From Desulfobulbus oralis (GTDB lineage Bacteria; Desulfobacterota; Desulfobulbia; Desulfobulbales; Desulfobulbaceae): a DNA stretch of 64,000 nt. Positions 41,650 to 51,517 of this stretch are shown piece by piece (the first letter of the stretch is position 1; every line of letters starts with the position of its first letter). Position numbers and translations under genes: made by a program. The notes under the pieces were generated by a model. It ran no database searches. It was not told the DNA's origin and was given only the letters and a program-made list of their open reading frames with translations. The DNA lies in NCBI RefSeq assembly GCF_002952055.1, contig NZ_CP021255.1, positions 1,304,851 to 1,368,850 of the forward strand, given 5' to 3'.

Positions 41650-41868
41650 TTTTTGGGAAAGAAAATGTTCAGGAACTGACAGTTATTTTGCGACTGCTCA
41701 CATAGGCTGAACAAAAATCGGGAACCTACGCCGCACTGTTCCTGGAGACCGGACGAAGCACTGCGCAGGGCAGGGCCGGATTTTCAGGCTCTTGCCAAAG
41801 CGGAAGCAGCGGGGTAATCTGACGGAGCAAAAAGAGAGTCTGCATCCCGGAGATTTTGTGGCAGAGCA
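41650..41868 (+). repeat. Leader element R1, copy 3 (at the intact locus)
   Basis: Shares AAAATGTTCAGGAACTGACAG, the GCCGGATTTTCAGGC block, the promoter-like pair, the GGAGCAAAAAGAG block and GATTTTGTGGCAGAGCAG with copies 1, 2 and 4. This copy drives the cassette gene at 41858 and probably the giant exoprotein gene behind it. Confidence 0.8.
41792..41820 (+). promoter_or_regulatory. Putative sigma-70 promoter in R1 copy 3
   Basis: TTGCCA (41792-41797), 17-base spacer, TAATCT (41815-41820), 37 bases before the GTG start at 41858. Same pair and spacing as in the other R1 copies. This is the only promoter-like sequence I see before the cassette-exoprotein pair. Confidence 0.62.
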
Positions 41869-42664
41869 GCAAACAGACAGGGAAGTTTCGGCGCTGGCCG
41901 CACCTGCAAAAAAGCAGCGTAACACGTTGCTGGTGCTGGTTTGTGCTGTCATCTTCTGGATGTACACTGTTTTTCTGATAGTTCATCCGCTATTGATGGG
42001 CTTACAGTATTCATTCTGGGTGGTTCTAGGCTATTTGGCATACCGCAATTTCATTCTGGAAGACTTAGAATATCCTGTTTTCCCCTATCAGGATAAGGTG
42101 GTGGCACGATGGAAGCGAACGTATTTTTATAGGTTACTCTATGTAAATGCCACACAGAAAGAAGGCTGGTTGCCTTTTTGCAGGTTTTTTTGTTATATGT
42201 GTTTCGTTGGATCTATTATCATATTAATGATAACATTTCTTCCCCCTTCAGGCTCTGCCAAAGGGAAAACATATTATGAGAAAGGTTATATAGAAAAAAT
42301 TGAACCAATAGATCGATTAAGTTTCTGTGGAAGTACAATAATATATATAAAAAATATTAATGGTATATCAAAAAAATTATATACAAATTTAATAGAAAAG
42401 CAGATTTCTAACTTAAATAGTCATGATGAATTTACATTTGAAATATCATACTCAAAAGTTGGACACATTCTTATGTGCGGTAATTATAAATATATATATA
42501 CAATACAAAAGGATGGCGTATCCATATTAGAGAGAAACACCGATAGACATGAAAATGTAATTGCATTTTTCACCACTTTGTCTTTTTTGTGCTTTTGTAC
42601 ATCCATACTTTCACTGATTCCATTTTTTTCAACATACGACAAACGAAATCCATCATGCGATTAA
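41858..42664 (+). CDS. Cassette membrane protein upstream of the giant exoprotein (possible immunity or accessory protein)
   Basis: 268 aa from GTG 41858, which aligns with the ATG of the paralogue at 28213. An in-frame TTG at 41792 lies inside the -35 hexamer and is not the start. Two N-terminal helices (VCAVIFWMYTVFLIV, LQYSFWVVLGYLAY), one near residue 110-130, a soluble C-terminal part (EKGYIEKIEPIDRLS, DEFTFEISYSK), and a last hydrophobic segment near 240. Base composition falls sharply after codon ~110. The exoprotein ATG is 21 bases downstream, so the pair is probably an operon. No known family. Membrane immunity to the exoprotein is my preferred guess; a secretion or display helper is possible. 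Confidence 0.7.
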   Translation: MAEQQTDREVSALAAPAKKQRNTLLVLVCAVIFWMYTVFLIVHPLLMGLQYSFWVVLGYLAYRNFILEDLEYPVFPYQDKVVARWKRTYFYRLLYVNATQKEGWLPFCRFFCYMCFVGSIIILMITFLPPSGSAKGKTYYEKGYIEKIEPIDRLSFCGSTIIYIKNINGISKKLYTNLIEKQISNLNSHDEFTFEISYSKVGHILMCGNYKYIYTIQKDGVSILERNTDRHENVIAFFTTLSFLCFCTSILSLIPFFSTYDKRNPSCD

Positions 42665-42685
42665 CATTAAAATGCAGGTGATAAT

Positions 42686-45600
42686 ATGACTATACCTCGC
42701 AATGTAATTAAATGGATACGTCAATTTTTACAAGAAGCTGAATCGGCTTCGAAAGCAACAAATACGGAGTCATCAAATTTCTATTATGCGCCTAATTTAG
42801 ATGATTACATTCAACAAATAACAAATACCAATTTTAACTCTGCAAACAATCTTGTTGGCACAAGAATATTTATTGGGCAAGGAGAGGAATATGTTCTACA
42901 ACCTTCAGACACATGGTATAATGTTGTTAATAGAGTAAAAGCAATAGATACTCAAAATGCAACCCTAACCACTTCAGACGTGGTAACTGGTACTCTTGAT
43001 GCGTATTCACTGAAAAGTGATACACAATTGCATGACTACGGAACTATATTATCTCGAACAGGAACAGGTATTGATTTCTCAGTTGCTATTTTTGATTTAT
43101 ATTCACATATACCGTCAACCCCTCTATATTTTAAACGGTTTGCAGTAGGCATGAATAATGTGGCCATTTTTGGTGGCGCACTTATGACAACTGGGGCTAT
43201 CTTTCTAGCAAAGGATGAATTTGATACTACTGGTCATATATATAACAGTACATATGATTCTGCTTTATCCGGTGCGTTTACTCTAGGTGGTTCAGCTATA
43301 CAAAAATTTGCTCCCGGGGCGTGGAAATCACTCGCGCTGCCATGTTATTTAAGTGCTGCGTATACTTCTTGGCAATCTATGAGCCCTGAAGAGCAGAAAT
43401 CTACAGATAAAGGAGATTTCGTTCTAAAGCAGGTATCATCATCACCCCCTGATAATACAAATCTAAGGCAAGATCCAAATGGTCATGTGAGGGAGTTCGT
43501 TACGTTTGGGGGCGGTGATGACGCACCCGTTTATACTTTCCCCAAGATGTGGCAGGATTTTGCAGGAGGTCTCAAATCCCTCTGGGACGCCATCAAAAGC
43601 GGTCCGCCAACCGCCCCGGCAGGGGAGTATACCTATCCCCATGCGATTCCCGACTGGTGGCAGCTTGGTCCCCCCACCAGCATGACCAAGCCTGGTGATG
43701 CGGCAGGAGATCATGCCGCGGGAACTGATGCCAGAGGCTATGAACAGGAGTACCTCACGAAAGCGGAGTATGAGGCGCACTTGCGCGGGCAGTTGGGTCT
43801 GCCGGAAGGAGCGCCGCTCATCCTGACTGCCTCTGTGGATGAACTCTGGAATCTCTCCGGCAGACTTCGCCCCGAGGCTGCGCAATCCGGCGATGCCTCC
43901 GGGATTATCCACCTGAGCGACCAGTCAAAGTTCCCGGCAGGGGGCGAGGGGCCCGGGCCTGAGGGGCTCGATCCCGGGGATTACATGGCGGATCTGGAGC
44001 AGCTCTGGCAGCGTGGGCTGTTGGATGAGCACGGGGCATATACCCAGGCAGGGGCAGAGTGGCTGGCCGGGATTATGGCCCAGACCGGCCCGGAGTCTGG
44101 CGGTGAGGGGGAGCTGGCTGCGGCCTATGCGGCCTGGGCGGCGTCCGAGGAGGCGCGGCAGGAGCGGGAGAGCAGTCTGGCTGCGGCCGAGGGACTGCTG
44201 CGGCTGACCACGGCGATAGAGAGCGGAGACGGGGTTGCGATCGCCAGGGAACTGGTGAACAGCATCAACACGGTGGACATTGCGGCCATGCAGCGGGACA
44301 GGGGGAGCCTCTTCGGCGGGCAGGCGGATGCCGCCCATGTGGGGCTCTCCGCGACGGGCGACGCGCTCGATCTGGCGCAGGCCCTGCACCATGGCGAGGG
44401 CTGGAACGCGGTATCGAGCACAGCGGCCCTGGTGCGGGATATCGACAGTTTTGTGCAGGCCAATGGTGGGGGCAGTTTTCTGGGTGAGCAGGGCGGGATC
44501 ACGCTGTCCGCCCTGGGCTCGGCCCTGCACTTCGGGGCGGCGCTGGACGGGGGCGACGGCTTTTCGATAGCCGCCTCCGGGCTCCATCTGGCCAGCGACA
44601 TCGGCAACTACCTGGATTCGGGGGGCACCAGCCTCAGTCCGGGTCCGGAAGCGGGCAGCGGGCTGACGGGCCTGTCCGGGGCGGCCTCCGCGGCCTCGCT
44701 GGCGCTGGACCTCAGGAACCTGAGCGAGGCGCTGGAGTCCGGCAATGTGAAGGATATGGCGGTCAGCGGGGGGCATACGGCGGTGTCGGCGCTGGGGACC
44801 TATGACGCGCTGTCGAAACTGGCCGGGGGCACGGGCACGACGCTGGCGGCGGATCTGGTGCCTGTTGTGGGCTATGCGACCTCTGTCGTGCAGCTTCTGG
44901 ACGGGGACACGCAGGGCGCGGGCCTGAGCGCGGCCACGACCACCGGGGCGGTGGCGCTCGGCAATGCGACTGCGGCGAGCGCCGCAGCGGGTACCACAGC
45001 CGGGGCAACGGCCGGGGCAGGGGCCACGGCGGGTTCGGGCATGAGCACGGCAGCAGCGGGCAATGCGGGCGCTGCGGTCACGGCCGCGGTGGCGGTGGTG
45101 GAACTCTGCGAGGGCGAGTATGCGGACGCGGCGGTGGACGCGGTGTGCGCGGCGCTGCTCCAGACCGGCAATGGCTACTGCATAGCGGCGGCGGTGGCGA
45201 TTCAGGTGGTGCGGGCGCTGTTCTTTGGTCATCATTCTGCGCCGTCGGCGAGCGGCAGCTTTATGATCGACGCGGACGGCCATGTGCAGGTGGAGGGGGT
45301 GTACGGCGGGGACTCGGGCATGCGGGATCAGGCGCTGGAGTTTGGCGAGTCCCTGCTGCCGGTGATCCAGAGCTATGTGAACGGCGGCGGCAGGGCCCGG
45401 ATTGACGGGAGTCTGCCGCACTTCGTGCTGAAGCAGGGCGAGCCGGTGCAGTTCGAGTATCCGAGCACGGACGGCGTGGGGAAGGTGAGTGTTCTGGTGG
45501 AGGACAGCAGCCAGGCGGGGCGGGAGCTCTTGGGGGTTTTGTACGCGCGCGACCGTGGGGCCAGTGTGGAAGCGGCCATGAAATCGGCGACCGATGTTCA

Positions 45601-48600
45601 TGGCTTTGTGGACGAGGCCCGGATGGGCGCGATTCTGGCAGGCCAGGGCTTTGTGAAAGACGGGCTGACCTGGAAGTACGGGGAGACGAGGAGCCGGGAC
45701 TGCGGGAGCTGGGGCACGGGGGTATTCCAGGGCGGTGGCCAGCAGGGCCCGGTGGGTCGATGCTTTGTGGCCAGGGACGAGCAGGTGCTGTCCCTGCCGC
45801 TGCGCGAGGAGGCGAGGTCTGGCCGGCAGGTGGGGGCGATTCTCGGGGCGCGGAGCCTGGGCGGGGCCTTTGTGGACTATGGGAGCGAGCTGTTCCTGCT
45901 GGGTCTGGGCGGGCTCTTGGGGCCTGCGGGCACAGCCGTGGCGGCGCCTGGAGCGGGGTCTCGCGGCGCTGCGGCGGGCCAGGCCCCGGGCCCCGGGTAT
46001 GTGCGGCCCCTGGACGGGCTGGAGCATGGGCTCTACGAACGGCTGCTGGCATCCGGGCTGCCCGGGGCGCAGGGCCCGGCTGAGGCGGAGCCTGCCGCGG
46101 CCGGCGGGATCTCCGGGAAGGTTTTGGAGGGCTATGCGGGGCTCTCCGGTCTTTCCGGGGCGGAGCTGGAGTCCTTTGTGGCTGCGGAGTGGGCGGGTCT
46201 GCAGCGGCAGGGCAATGTGTTTTCGGAGCTGCCGCGGACTTCGTCCTACTACCACCGGGGCGGGGTTGCGGGCACGGTGCTGCACGAGGACGGGAGCCGG
46301 GCCGCGCCGGAACCGCCGGCCGGGCCCTGGTGGCACGGCTGGGAGGGCCGTGCGGCTGCCGCGCCCCCTGGAGAGACGCTTTTTGACACCATGCTGGGCA
46401 TGAGCCTGGGTCAGTCCGCGAGCGGACGTCAGGTCAGTGCCCGGGCCTGGCAGGCCCTGCACGACGAGCCCCCTGCCCCTCTGCCTCCGGAGGTGGAACA
46501 GGGGGCTTTTTTTATCGCCCCGCAGGATTCCAGTCTGCGCTTTGTGGAGTCGCAGCTTGCGCACGAGGCCGGCTTTGGGCTGGAGGCGGAGGGTCTGCGC
46601 TTTGTGGGTCTGGGTGCGGCGGAGCATGGCCGGGTGTACAGGGATGTCAACGGGGATCTCCGTTTTGAGGCGGAGGCCGGCTTCAGCGGTCAGGCCTCCT
46701 TTCTGTACCAGCTTGCGGACAGTGCGGGCCGGATCATCACCCGGCGGGCCCTGGTGGATGTGTACGACGTCAACGAAGCGCCGGAGCTTGCAGACGACGC
46801 CTTTACCCTGGCCATGGGCACGCCCTTTCAGCTCTCGCAACTGCTGGCCAACGACCGGGATGGGGACGGGGACACCCTGCATCTGGATCATTTCCGGGGC
46901 ATCAGCCACGGCCGGGTCACGGAGCGGGGCGGCGAGCTGGTGTTTGAACCCGAGCCCGGTTTTACCGGGGATATCGATTTCAGCTATTTCGCCTGTGACC
47001 GGCCTGGAGCCTATCCGGAGATGGGGCATGCGCGGCTGAGCTATGTGAATGCGAACGGCGCGCCGGCTTTGCAGAACGACCGCTTTCTGATGCTGGAGGA
47101 CGGGGAGCTGAGGCTTTCGGCAGGGCAGCTGCTGGCGGGCGACCTGGGTGAGGGGCTGGAGCTGCTCTCGGTACAGGGCGCCGCGCACGGCCGGGTGCGC
47201 CTGAACGCGGACGGGAGCATCGACTTCCGGCCTGATGCGGACTACTTTGGCAGGGAGGCGGGCTTTTCGTATACGGCCAGGAGCGCCAGCGGGGCGGAGG
47301 CTTCGGCCTGGGTCAGTGTTGGGGTGCTGAACGTGCAGGACGCGCCTGTGGTCGCGGCCACGAGCATCGCTCCGGTCTCCGGAGCGGGCTTCGCCCTGAC
47401 GCCCGGGGCGGTGGCGGCCTTTGTGCATGACGCGGACGGGGACAGCCTGCGTTTGAGCAGCGTCACCAACGTTTCAGGCGGGCATGTGGAGCAGCGGGGC
47501 GGGGTCTGGACCTTTGTGGCGGACGCGGGCGCGGACCATGGCTCCTTTGACTATGAGGCGGACGACGGGCACATGGGCAGGGTGAGCGGTCATCTGGAGT
47601 TTGGGGTGAGCGCCTCTGCCCCGGCTGCGGCCGGCAGCCCGACAGCCAGTCCGGCCGGGAGCGGGACGCCCTCCCCTGCCCCGCCTGCCGGGCCGTCGGG
47701 CCATGGCTCCGGGGCTGCGGTGAACCGGGCGCCGGAGGCCATTGCCGAAAGTCTCGCCCTGCCCTGGGAAACGGATCTGCGCTTTGATGCCAGGACCCTG
47801 AGCCGTTTTGTGCGGGATGCGGACGGGGATCAGCTCTCCCTCTCCGCGCTGCAGGTGCAGAGCGGGAAGGGTCGGGTGCTTTCGGAGCAGGGCTGTTTTG
47901 TCTTCCGGCCGGAGGCGGGCTTTACCGGCCCGGTGACGCTTTCCTATGTGGCGACAGACGGCCGGGCGGAGCACAGCGGCCTGCTGCAGGTCGGGGTGGA
48001 GCTGGCGGACCGGCCCACGGTCTTTGGCGAAGACCGCTATACGACAAGGGAGGAAGAGGCGATACGGATCGATCCGGCAGCGCTTCTGGCAAACGATACG
48101 GATAAAGACGGGGCGCTCGCCTTTGTGGCTGCCCACGGGGCGGTGCACGGGACGCTTGCCGAAGACGGGGCGGGGCAGATCGTTTTCACGCCGGCTGCGG
48201 ACTACTTCGGGGCAGATGCGGGCTTTCGCTACACGGTGCGGGATGCGGCGGGGCACGAGGCCTCGTCCTGGGTGAGCGTCGGGGTGGCAAACGTCAACGA
48301 CGCGCCGGTGCTGCGCTATGACCGGGTCAGTCTGCCCGAGGATCAGCCCTGGGTTCTGGACAGCCGGGCCCTGAGCCGTTTCGTGCATGACGCGGACGGC
48401 GACAGCCTGAGCCTGAGCGCGGTGAGCCATGCCAGCGGCGGGACGCTGAGTCTGAAGAACGGGCTGTACACCTTTGTCCCGGATGCCGATTACTACGGGC
48501 CCGCGGGCTTTGACTATGTGATCACGGACGGTCATGGGGCCGCCCTGTCCGGGCATATGGCCATGGACATCCTGCCGGTGAACGATCTGCCCCGTGTGGC

Positions 48601-51517
48601 GCTGCAGAGTGCGGGCACAGAGGAAGACGGGATCGTGTCCTTTTCGGTGGCCGCTCTTCTTGCAGGCGCCCATGACGTGGAAGACGGGAAGGAACTGCGC
48701 TTTGGCGGCATTGACAGTACGCTTTCGGGCGATGCCTGGGTGCGGGGCGACACGCTCTTCTTCCAGCCGGACGAGAACTTCAACGGCCAGGCCTTTGTAC
48801 GCTACCGGGTGCTGGATACGGAAGGCGGCGTGGGCTTCGGCCATGTCAGGGTCCAGGTGAGCGGCACGCCGGATGCGCCTGTGGCTGAGGATGACAACGA
48901 CCTTGTGGCCTGGAGCAACGGGCGCTATGACAACGTGTACAGCGGGGCCGCCCTTCTGGCCAACGACCATGACGCGGACGGGGATCCGCTGACCCTGTTG
49001 AGCGTGGGGCCGGCAGAGCATGGCAGCGTGTCGGTGGACAGTCTGGGCGGGATCCACTATCGGGCGCCTGCAGACAACTGGGTGGGCTTCGACAGCTTCA
49101 GCTACCGGATCACGGACGGCAGGGGCGGTTTCTCGGAGGCAAGGGCCACGCTCGAGGTCAGGCCCAATACTTCGCCCGATGTGTACGACGAGGTGCTGAC
49201 CACGAAGGAAGATACGGTTTCGGCGCTGCCCCAGCGCCTGCTGCTGAAAAACGACCAGGATCCGGACGGCGACCATCTCTTCATCAGTTCTGTGGGCGAG
49301 GCCAGCCACTGCCAGGTGCAGCTCCTGGCGGACGGCAGCGTGCTCTTTGTGCCGGAACAGAACTTTAACGACTGCTATCCGGGCCAGGCGAGCTTTGCCT
49401 ACACGGTGACGGACGGGATCAGCCAGGGCACCGTGGGGCGTGCGTATTTCGAGATCGAGCCGGTGAACGACGCGCCCCTTGTCCAGTCGGAAGTGCTGTT
49501 CGGGGCGGTGGAAGACAATCAGTTCCTCTTCAACGTGGGCCAGCTCATGAAGGGCGTCACGGATGTGGAAATGGCCTCGCCCTATGAGCAGGACAGCGTC
49601 CACTTTGCAGGCGGGCTGTCGGCGGAGCACGGCAGCCTCGTTTGGGACAGGGCCACGGACAATATCCTGTACACGCCGAACCGGGACTTCAGCGGGCTGG
49701 AGCGCTTCAGCTACCAGGTGGCTGACGCCCAGGGCGCAGTGACGACCGGCGTCTCCGGCATCTACGTGCAGCCGGTGAACGACGCGCCGCTGACCCAGTC
49801 CGACTACGGCGAGGCCGCGGAAGAGGTGGTGTGGAACAACTACAGGATCAGCGCGCTTCTGGGCAACGACTATGACGCGGACGGGGACCAGCTTTCGCTT
49901 GTGAACCCGCAGGTGAGCCAGGGGCGGGCCCAGGTGCGGATCAGCAATGGCAATCTCTCCGTGCGGCCGGCGGAAGGCATGGCCGGCAGGCGGATAGTGG
50001 TGGACTATACGGTGAGCGACGGGCATGGCGGCGAGACGCCCAGTCAACTGATCATCAACCGGGTGCTGGATCACAACTACGCACCCAGCTTCACCGGCCT
50101 GTACCGCATCACCAACCAGGACATCCACGGGAGCCATGGAGATGAAGACGGCTGGCAGACCTTCAGCTTCCATGTGGAGGACAAAAACGGGGGCAACAGC
50201 TGGAGCTACGACTGGGGCGACATCATGGCGATCCACGGCGCCCTGGGTTCATCGACCAGCTACGGCAAGCACGAACTGTTCGATTACGGCAACGGTCACT
50301 TCAAGTTTGGTTTTGACCGGATGCCCGGCTCACGCGCGAATATGCACATAACGGCGGTTGATTACCAGGGCGCGACCGGGACGATAACGGTCAACCTGAC
50401 GAAGCTGGCCGGGGCTGTGGGCATCCACCGCTACTCGCCGGTGGTGTTCGACCTGGAGGGGGACGGGCTGGAGCTTCTGGCCCTGGACTCCGGGCCGGCT
50501 TTTGACTGGAACCGGGACGGGGTGGATGAAAAGACGGGGTGGATAAGCGGCAGGGACGCCTTTCTGGCCTATGATTACAATGGGGACCGGATGATCGACC
50601 GTGCGGACGAACTCATGCTGAGCGAGTACACGCCCGGCGCCATGAGCGACCTGGAGGGGCTGCGCAGTTTTGATACCAACCAGGATCAGGTCTTTGACAG
50701 CCAGGACGGGAAGTGGTCATCCTTTGGCCTCTGGCAGGACAAAAACAGCAACGGCGTGACGGACACAGGCGAGTTCCGGACCCTGGACGAGGCGGGGATC
50801 GCGGCCATCGATCTGCGGGGCGAAGAGGGCGGCGGCGAGCAGGCAGGCGGCAGCATCCTGGGCACGGTGAGCTTCACGCGGACGGACGGAAGCACCGGCA
50901 CAGCGGCCGACGTGGCCCTGTATGGGGAGGAGTTCGCGCTGGAACAGGCGGGGTCTGAGGACGGGGCCGCAGGAAGCGCCGGCCGGCCAGACCCCTCCGG
51001 AGGCTCCGCCGCCTCTTCCGCCGGGAGCGACAGCGGCGTCCGGGAAAGTCTGGCCGGCTCGGGCCAGAGTGCCGGCGGGGGCAGCCAGACTGACAGCGGA
51101 GCGGAGCAGAGCCTGAGCGCTGAATCCGGAGGCCTTGAAGCGGCCGCCGGCACTGCCACCGCAGACGACAGCAGCGCCCAGGAAAGCCTGACCGGCTCGG
51201 GCCAGAGTGTCGGCGGGGCGGACGCATCGGAAGAACCCGCCGCTGCCGGGGGCGACAGCAGCGGCCAGGAAAGCCTGGTCGACGCCGGCCAGACAAATGG
51301 GGGAGAGGGAGAGGCGGCAGACATCGCAGTGCCTGCCTGCTGCTCCGAGGCCCAGCTCAATACCCTCTCGGCCCAGATCGCCTCAGACCTGGCCATGGCC
51401 CCGGAAGACAGCACGGCCCAGGCAGATGCCGTCAGCCTCGTCAGCCCGGCGGACGTCACCAGCGACATCCACCAGCAACTCGACGACTTCCAGGACAACA
51501 CCTCGCCCTTCGGATGA
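42686..51517 (+). CDS. Giant type I-secreted exoprotein with cadherin-like repeats (toxin/adhesin)
   Basis: 2943 aa. Residues 1 to ~270: unrecognised AT-rich part with a hydrophobic segment near 150-175 (NNVAIFGGALMTTGAIFLA). Residues ~430-860: Ala/Gly-rich amphipathic and hydrophobic helices (GDALDLAQALH, AGATAGAGATAGSG), reminiscent of pore-forming or translocating regions. About 940-1350: mixed region, source of the debris fragments. About 1363-2560: some twelve cadherin-like repeats of ~95 residues with NDAP...DADGDSLSLS motifs. About 2577-2740: calcium-binding domain (FDLEGDGLELL, DYNGDRMIDRADE, DTNQDQVFDSQDG). About 2750-2943: Ser/Gly-rich tail with repeated ESLxGSGQS and an acidic C-terminus, as in uncleaved type I export signals. 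No N-terminal signal peptide. No GGxGxDxxx nonapeptides found. AGGTG precedes the ATG. Partner exporter and acyltransferase lie at 53958-59474. Confidence 0.88.
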   Translation: MTIPRNVIKWIRQFLQEAESASKATNTESSNFYYAPNLDDYIQQITNTNFNSANNLVGTRIFIGQGEEYVLQPSDTWYNVVNRVKAIDTQNATLTTSDVVTGTLDAYSLKSDTQLHDYGTILSRTGTGIDFSVAIFDLYSHIPSTPLYFKRFAVGMNNVAIFGGALMTTGAIFLAKDEFDTTGHIYNSTYDSALSGAFTLGGSAIQKFAPGAWKSLALPCYLSAAYTSWQSMSPEEQKSTDKGDFVLKQVSSSPPDNTNLRQDPNGHVREFVTFGGGDDAPVYTFPKMWQDFAGGLKSLWDAIKSGPPTAPAGEYTYPHAIPDWWQLGPPTSMTKPGDAAGDHAAGTDARGYEQEYLTKAEYEAHLRGQLGLPEGAPLILTASVDELWNLSGRLRPEAAQSGDASGIIHLSDQSKFPAGGEGPGPEGLDPGDYMADLEQLWQRGLLDEHGAYTQAGAEWLAGIMAQTGPESGGEGELAAAYAAWAASEEARQERESSLAAAEGLLRLTTAIESGDGVAIARELVNSINTVDIAAMQRDRGSLFGGQADAAHVGLSATGDALDLAQALHHGEGWNAVSSTAALVRDIDSFVQANGGGSFLGEQGGITLSALGSALHFGAALDGGDGFSIAASGLHLASDIGNYLDSGGTSLSPGPEAGSGLTGLSGAASAASLALDLRNLSEALESGNVKDMAVSGGHTAVSALGTYDALSKLAGGTGTTLAADLVPVVGYATSVVQLLDGDTQGAGLSAATTTGAVALGNATAASAAAGTTAGATAGAGATAGSGMSTAAAGNAGAAVTAAVAVVELCEGEYADAAVDAVCAALLQTGNGYCIAAAVAIQVVRALFFGHHSAPSASGSFMIDADGHVQVEGVYGGDSGMRDQALEFGESLLPVIQSYVNGGGRARIDGSLPHFVLKQGEPVQFEYPSTDGVGKVSVLVEDSSQAGRELLGVLYARDRGASVEAAMKSATDVHGFVDEARMGAILAGQGFVKDGLTWKYGETRSRDCGSWGTGVFQGGGQQGPVGRCFVARDEQVLSLPLREEARSGRQVGAILGARSLGGAFVDYGSELFLLGLGGLLGPAGTAVAAPGAGSRGAAAGQAPGPGYVRPLDGLEHGLYERLLASGLPGAQGPAEAEPAAAGGISGKVLEGYAGLSGLSGAELESFVAAEWAGLQRQGNVFSELPRTSSYYHRGGVAGTVLHEDGSRAAPEPPAGPWWHGWEGRAAAAPPGETLFDTMLGMSLGQSASGRQVSARAWQALHDEPPAPLPPEVEQGAFFIAPQDSSLRFVESQLAHEAGFGLEAEGLRFVGLGAAEHGRVYRDVNGDLRFEAEAGFSGQASFLYQLADSAGRIITRRALVDVYDVNEAPELADDAFTLAMGTPFQLSQLLANDRDGDGDTLHLDHFRGISHGRVTERGGELVFEPEPGFTGDIDFSYFACDRPGAYPEMGHARLSYVNANGAPALQNDRFLMLEDGELRLSAGQLLAGDLGEGLELLSVQGAAHGRVRLNADGSIDFRPDADYFGREAGFSYTARSASGAEASAWVSVGVLNVQDAPVVAATSIAPVSGAGFALTPGAVAAFVHDADGDSLRLSSVTNVSGGHVEQRGGVWTFVADAGADHGSFDYEADDGHMGRVSGHLEFGVSASAPAAAGSPTASPAGSGTPSPAPPAGPSGHGSGAAVNRAPEAIAESLALPWETDLRFDARTLSRFVRDADGDQLSLSALQVQSGKGRVLSEQGCFVFRPEAGFTGPVTLSYVATDGRAEHSGLLQVGVELADRPTVFGEDRYTTREEEAIRIDPAALLANDTDKDGALAFVAAHGAVHGTLAEDGAGQIVFTPAADYFGADAGFRYTVRDAAGHEASSWVSVGVANVNDAPVLRYDRVSLPEDQPWVLDSRALSRFVHDADGDSLSLSAVSHASGGTLSLKNGLYTFVPDADYYGPAGFDYVITDGHGAALSGHMAMDILPVNDLPRVALQSAGTEEDGIVSFSVAALLAGAHDVEDGKELRFGGIDSTLSGDAWVRGDTLFFQPDENFNGQAFVRYRVLDTEGGVGFGHVRVQVSGTPDAPVAEDDNDLVAWSNGRYDNVYSGAALLANDHDADGDPLTLLSVGPAEHGSVSVDSLGGIHYRAPADNWVGFDSFSYRITDGRGGFSEARATLEVRPNTSPDVYDEVLTTKEDTVSALPQRLLLKNDQDPDGDHLFISSVGEASHCQVQLLADGSVLFVPEQNFNDCYPGQASFAYTVTDGISQGTVGRAYFEIEPVNDAPLVQSEVLFGAVEDNQFLFNVGQLMKGVTDVEMASPYEQDSVHFAGGLSAEHGSLVWDRATDNILYTPNRDFSGLERFSYQVADAQGAVTTGVSGIYVQPVNDAPLTQSDYGEAAEEVVWNNYRISALLGNDYDADGDQLSLVNPQVSQGRAQVRISNGNLSVRPAEGMAGRRIVVDYTVSDGHGGETPSQLIINRVLDHNYAPSFTGLYRITNQDIHGSHGDEDGWQTFSFHVEDKNGGNSWSYDWGDIMAIHGALGSSTSYGKHELFDYGNGHFKFGFDRMPGSRANMHITAVDYQGATGTITVNLTKLAGAVGIHRYSPVVFDLEGDGLELLALDSGPAFDWNRDGVDEKTGWISGRDAFLAYDYNGDRMIDRADELMLSEYTPGAMSDLEGLRSFDTNQDQVFDSQDGKWSSFGLWQDKNSNGVTDTGEFRTLDEAGIAAIDLRGEEGGGEQAGGSILGTVSFTRTDGSTGTAADVALYGEEFALEQAGSEDGAAGSAGRPDPSGGSAASSAGSDSGVRESLAGSGQSAGGGSQTDSGAEQSLSAESGGLEAAAGTATADDSSAQESLTGSGQSVGGADASEEPAAAGGDSSGQESLVDAGQTNGGEGEAADIAVPACCSEAQLNTLSAQIASDLAMAPEDSTAQADAVSLVSPADVTSDIHQQLDDFQDNTSPFG
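49011..49226 (+). repeat. 216-bp direct repeat, right copy
   Basis: Lies inside the exoprotein gene (about residues 2109-2180, cadherin-like repeat) and is identical by eye to 41433-41648. Confidence 0.9.

Noticed and set aside
47474-50236. Minus-strand 920-codon frame inside the exoprotein gene
   Set aside because: Shadow of the repeat region. High GC and repeats keep the frame open; the product is His/Val/Arg-rich and without domains.
44640-51500. CRISPR-like or short tandem DNA repeats in the exoprotein gene
   Set aside because: Repeats are ~95-codon protein modules with diverged DNA and no regular spacer pattern. No CRISPR array was seen anywhere in the window.
42686-51517. Classical RTX toxin with GGxGxDxxx nonapeptides
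   Set aside because: I looked for runs of that motif because of the HlyC-type partner and found only cadherin-like DADGD and EF-hand-type DxNxD loops.
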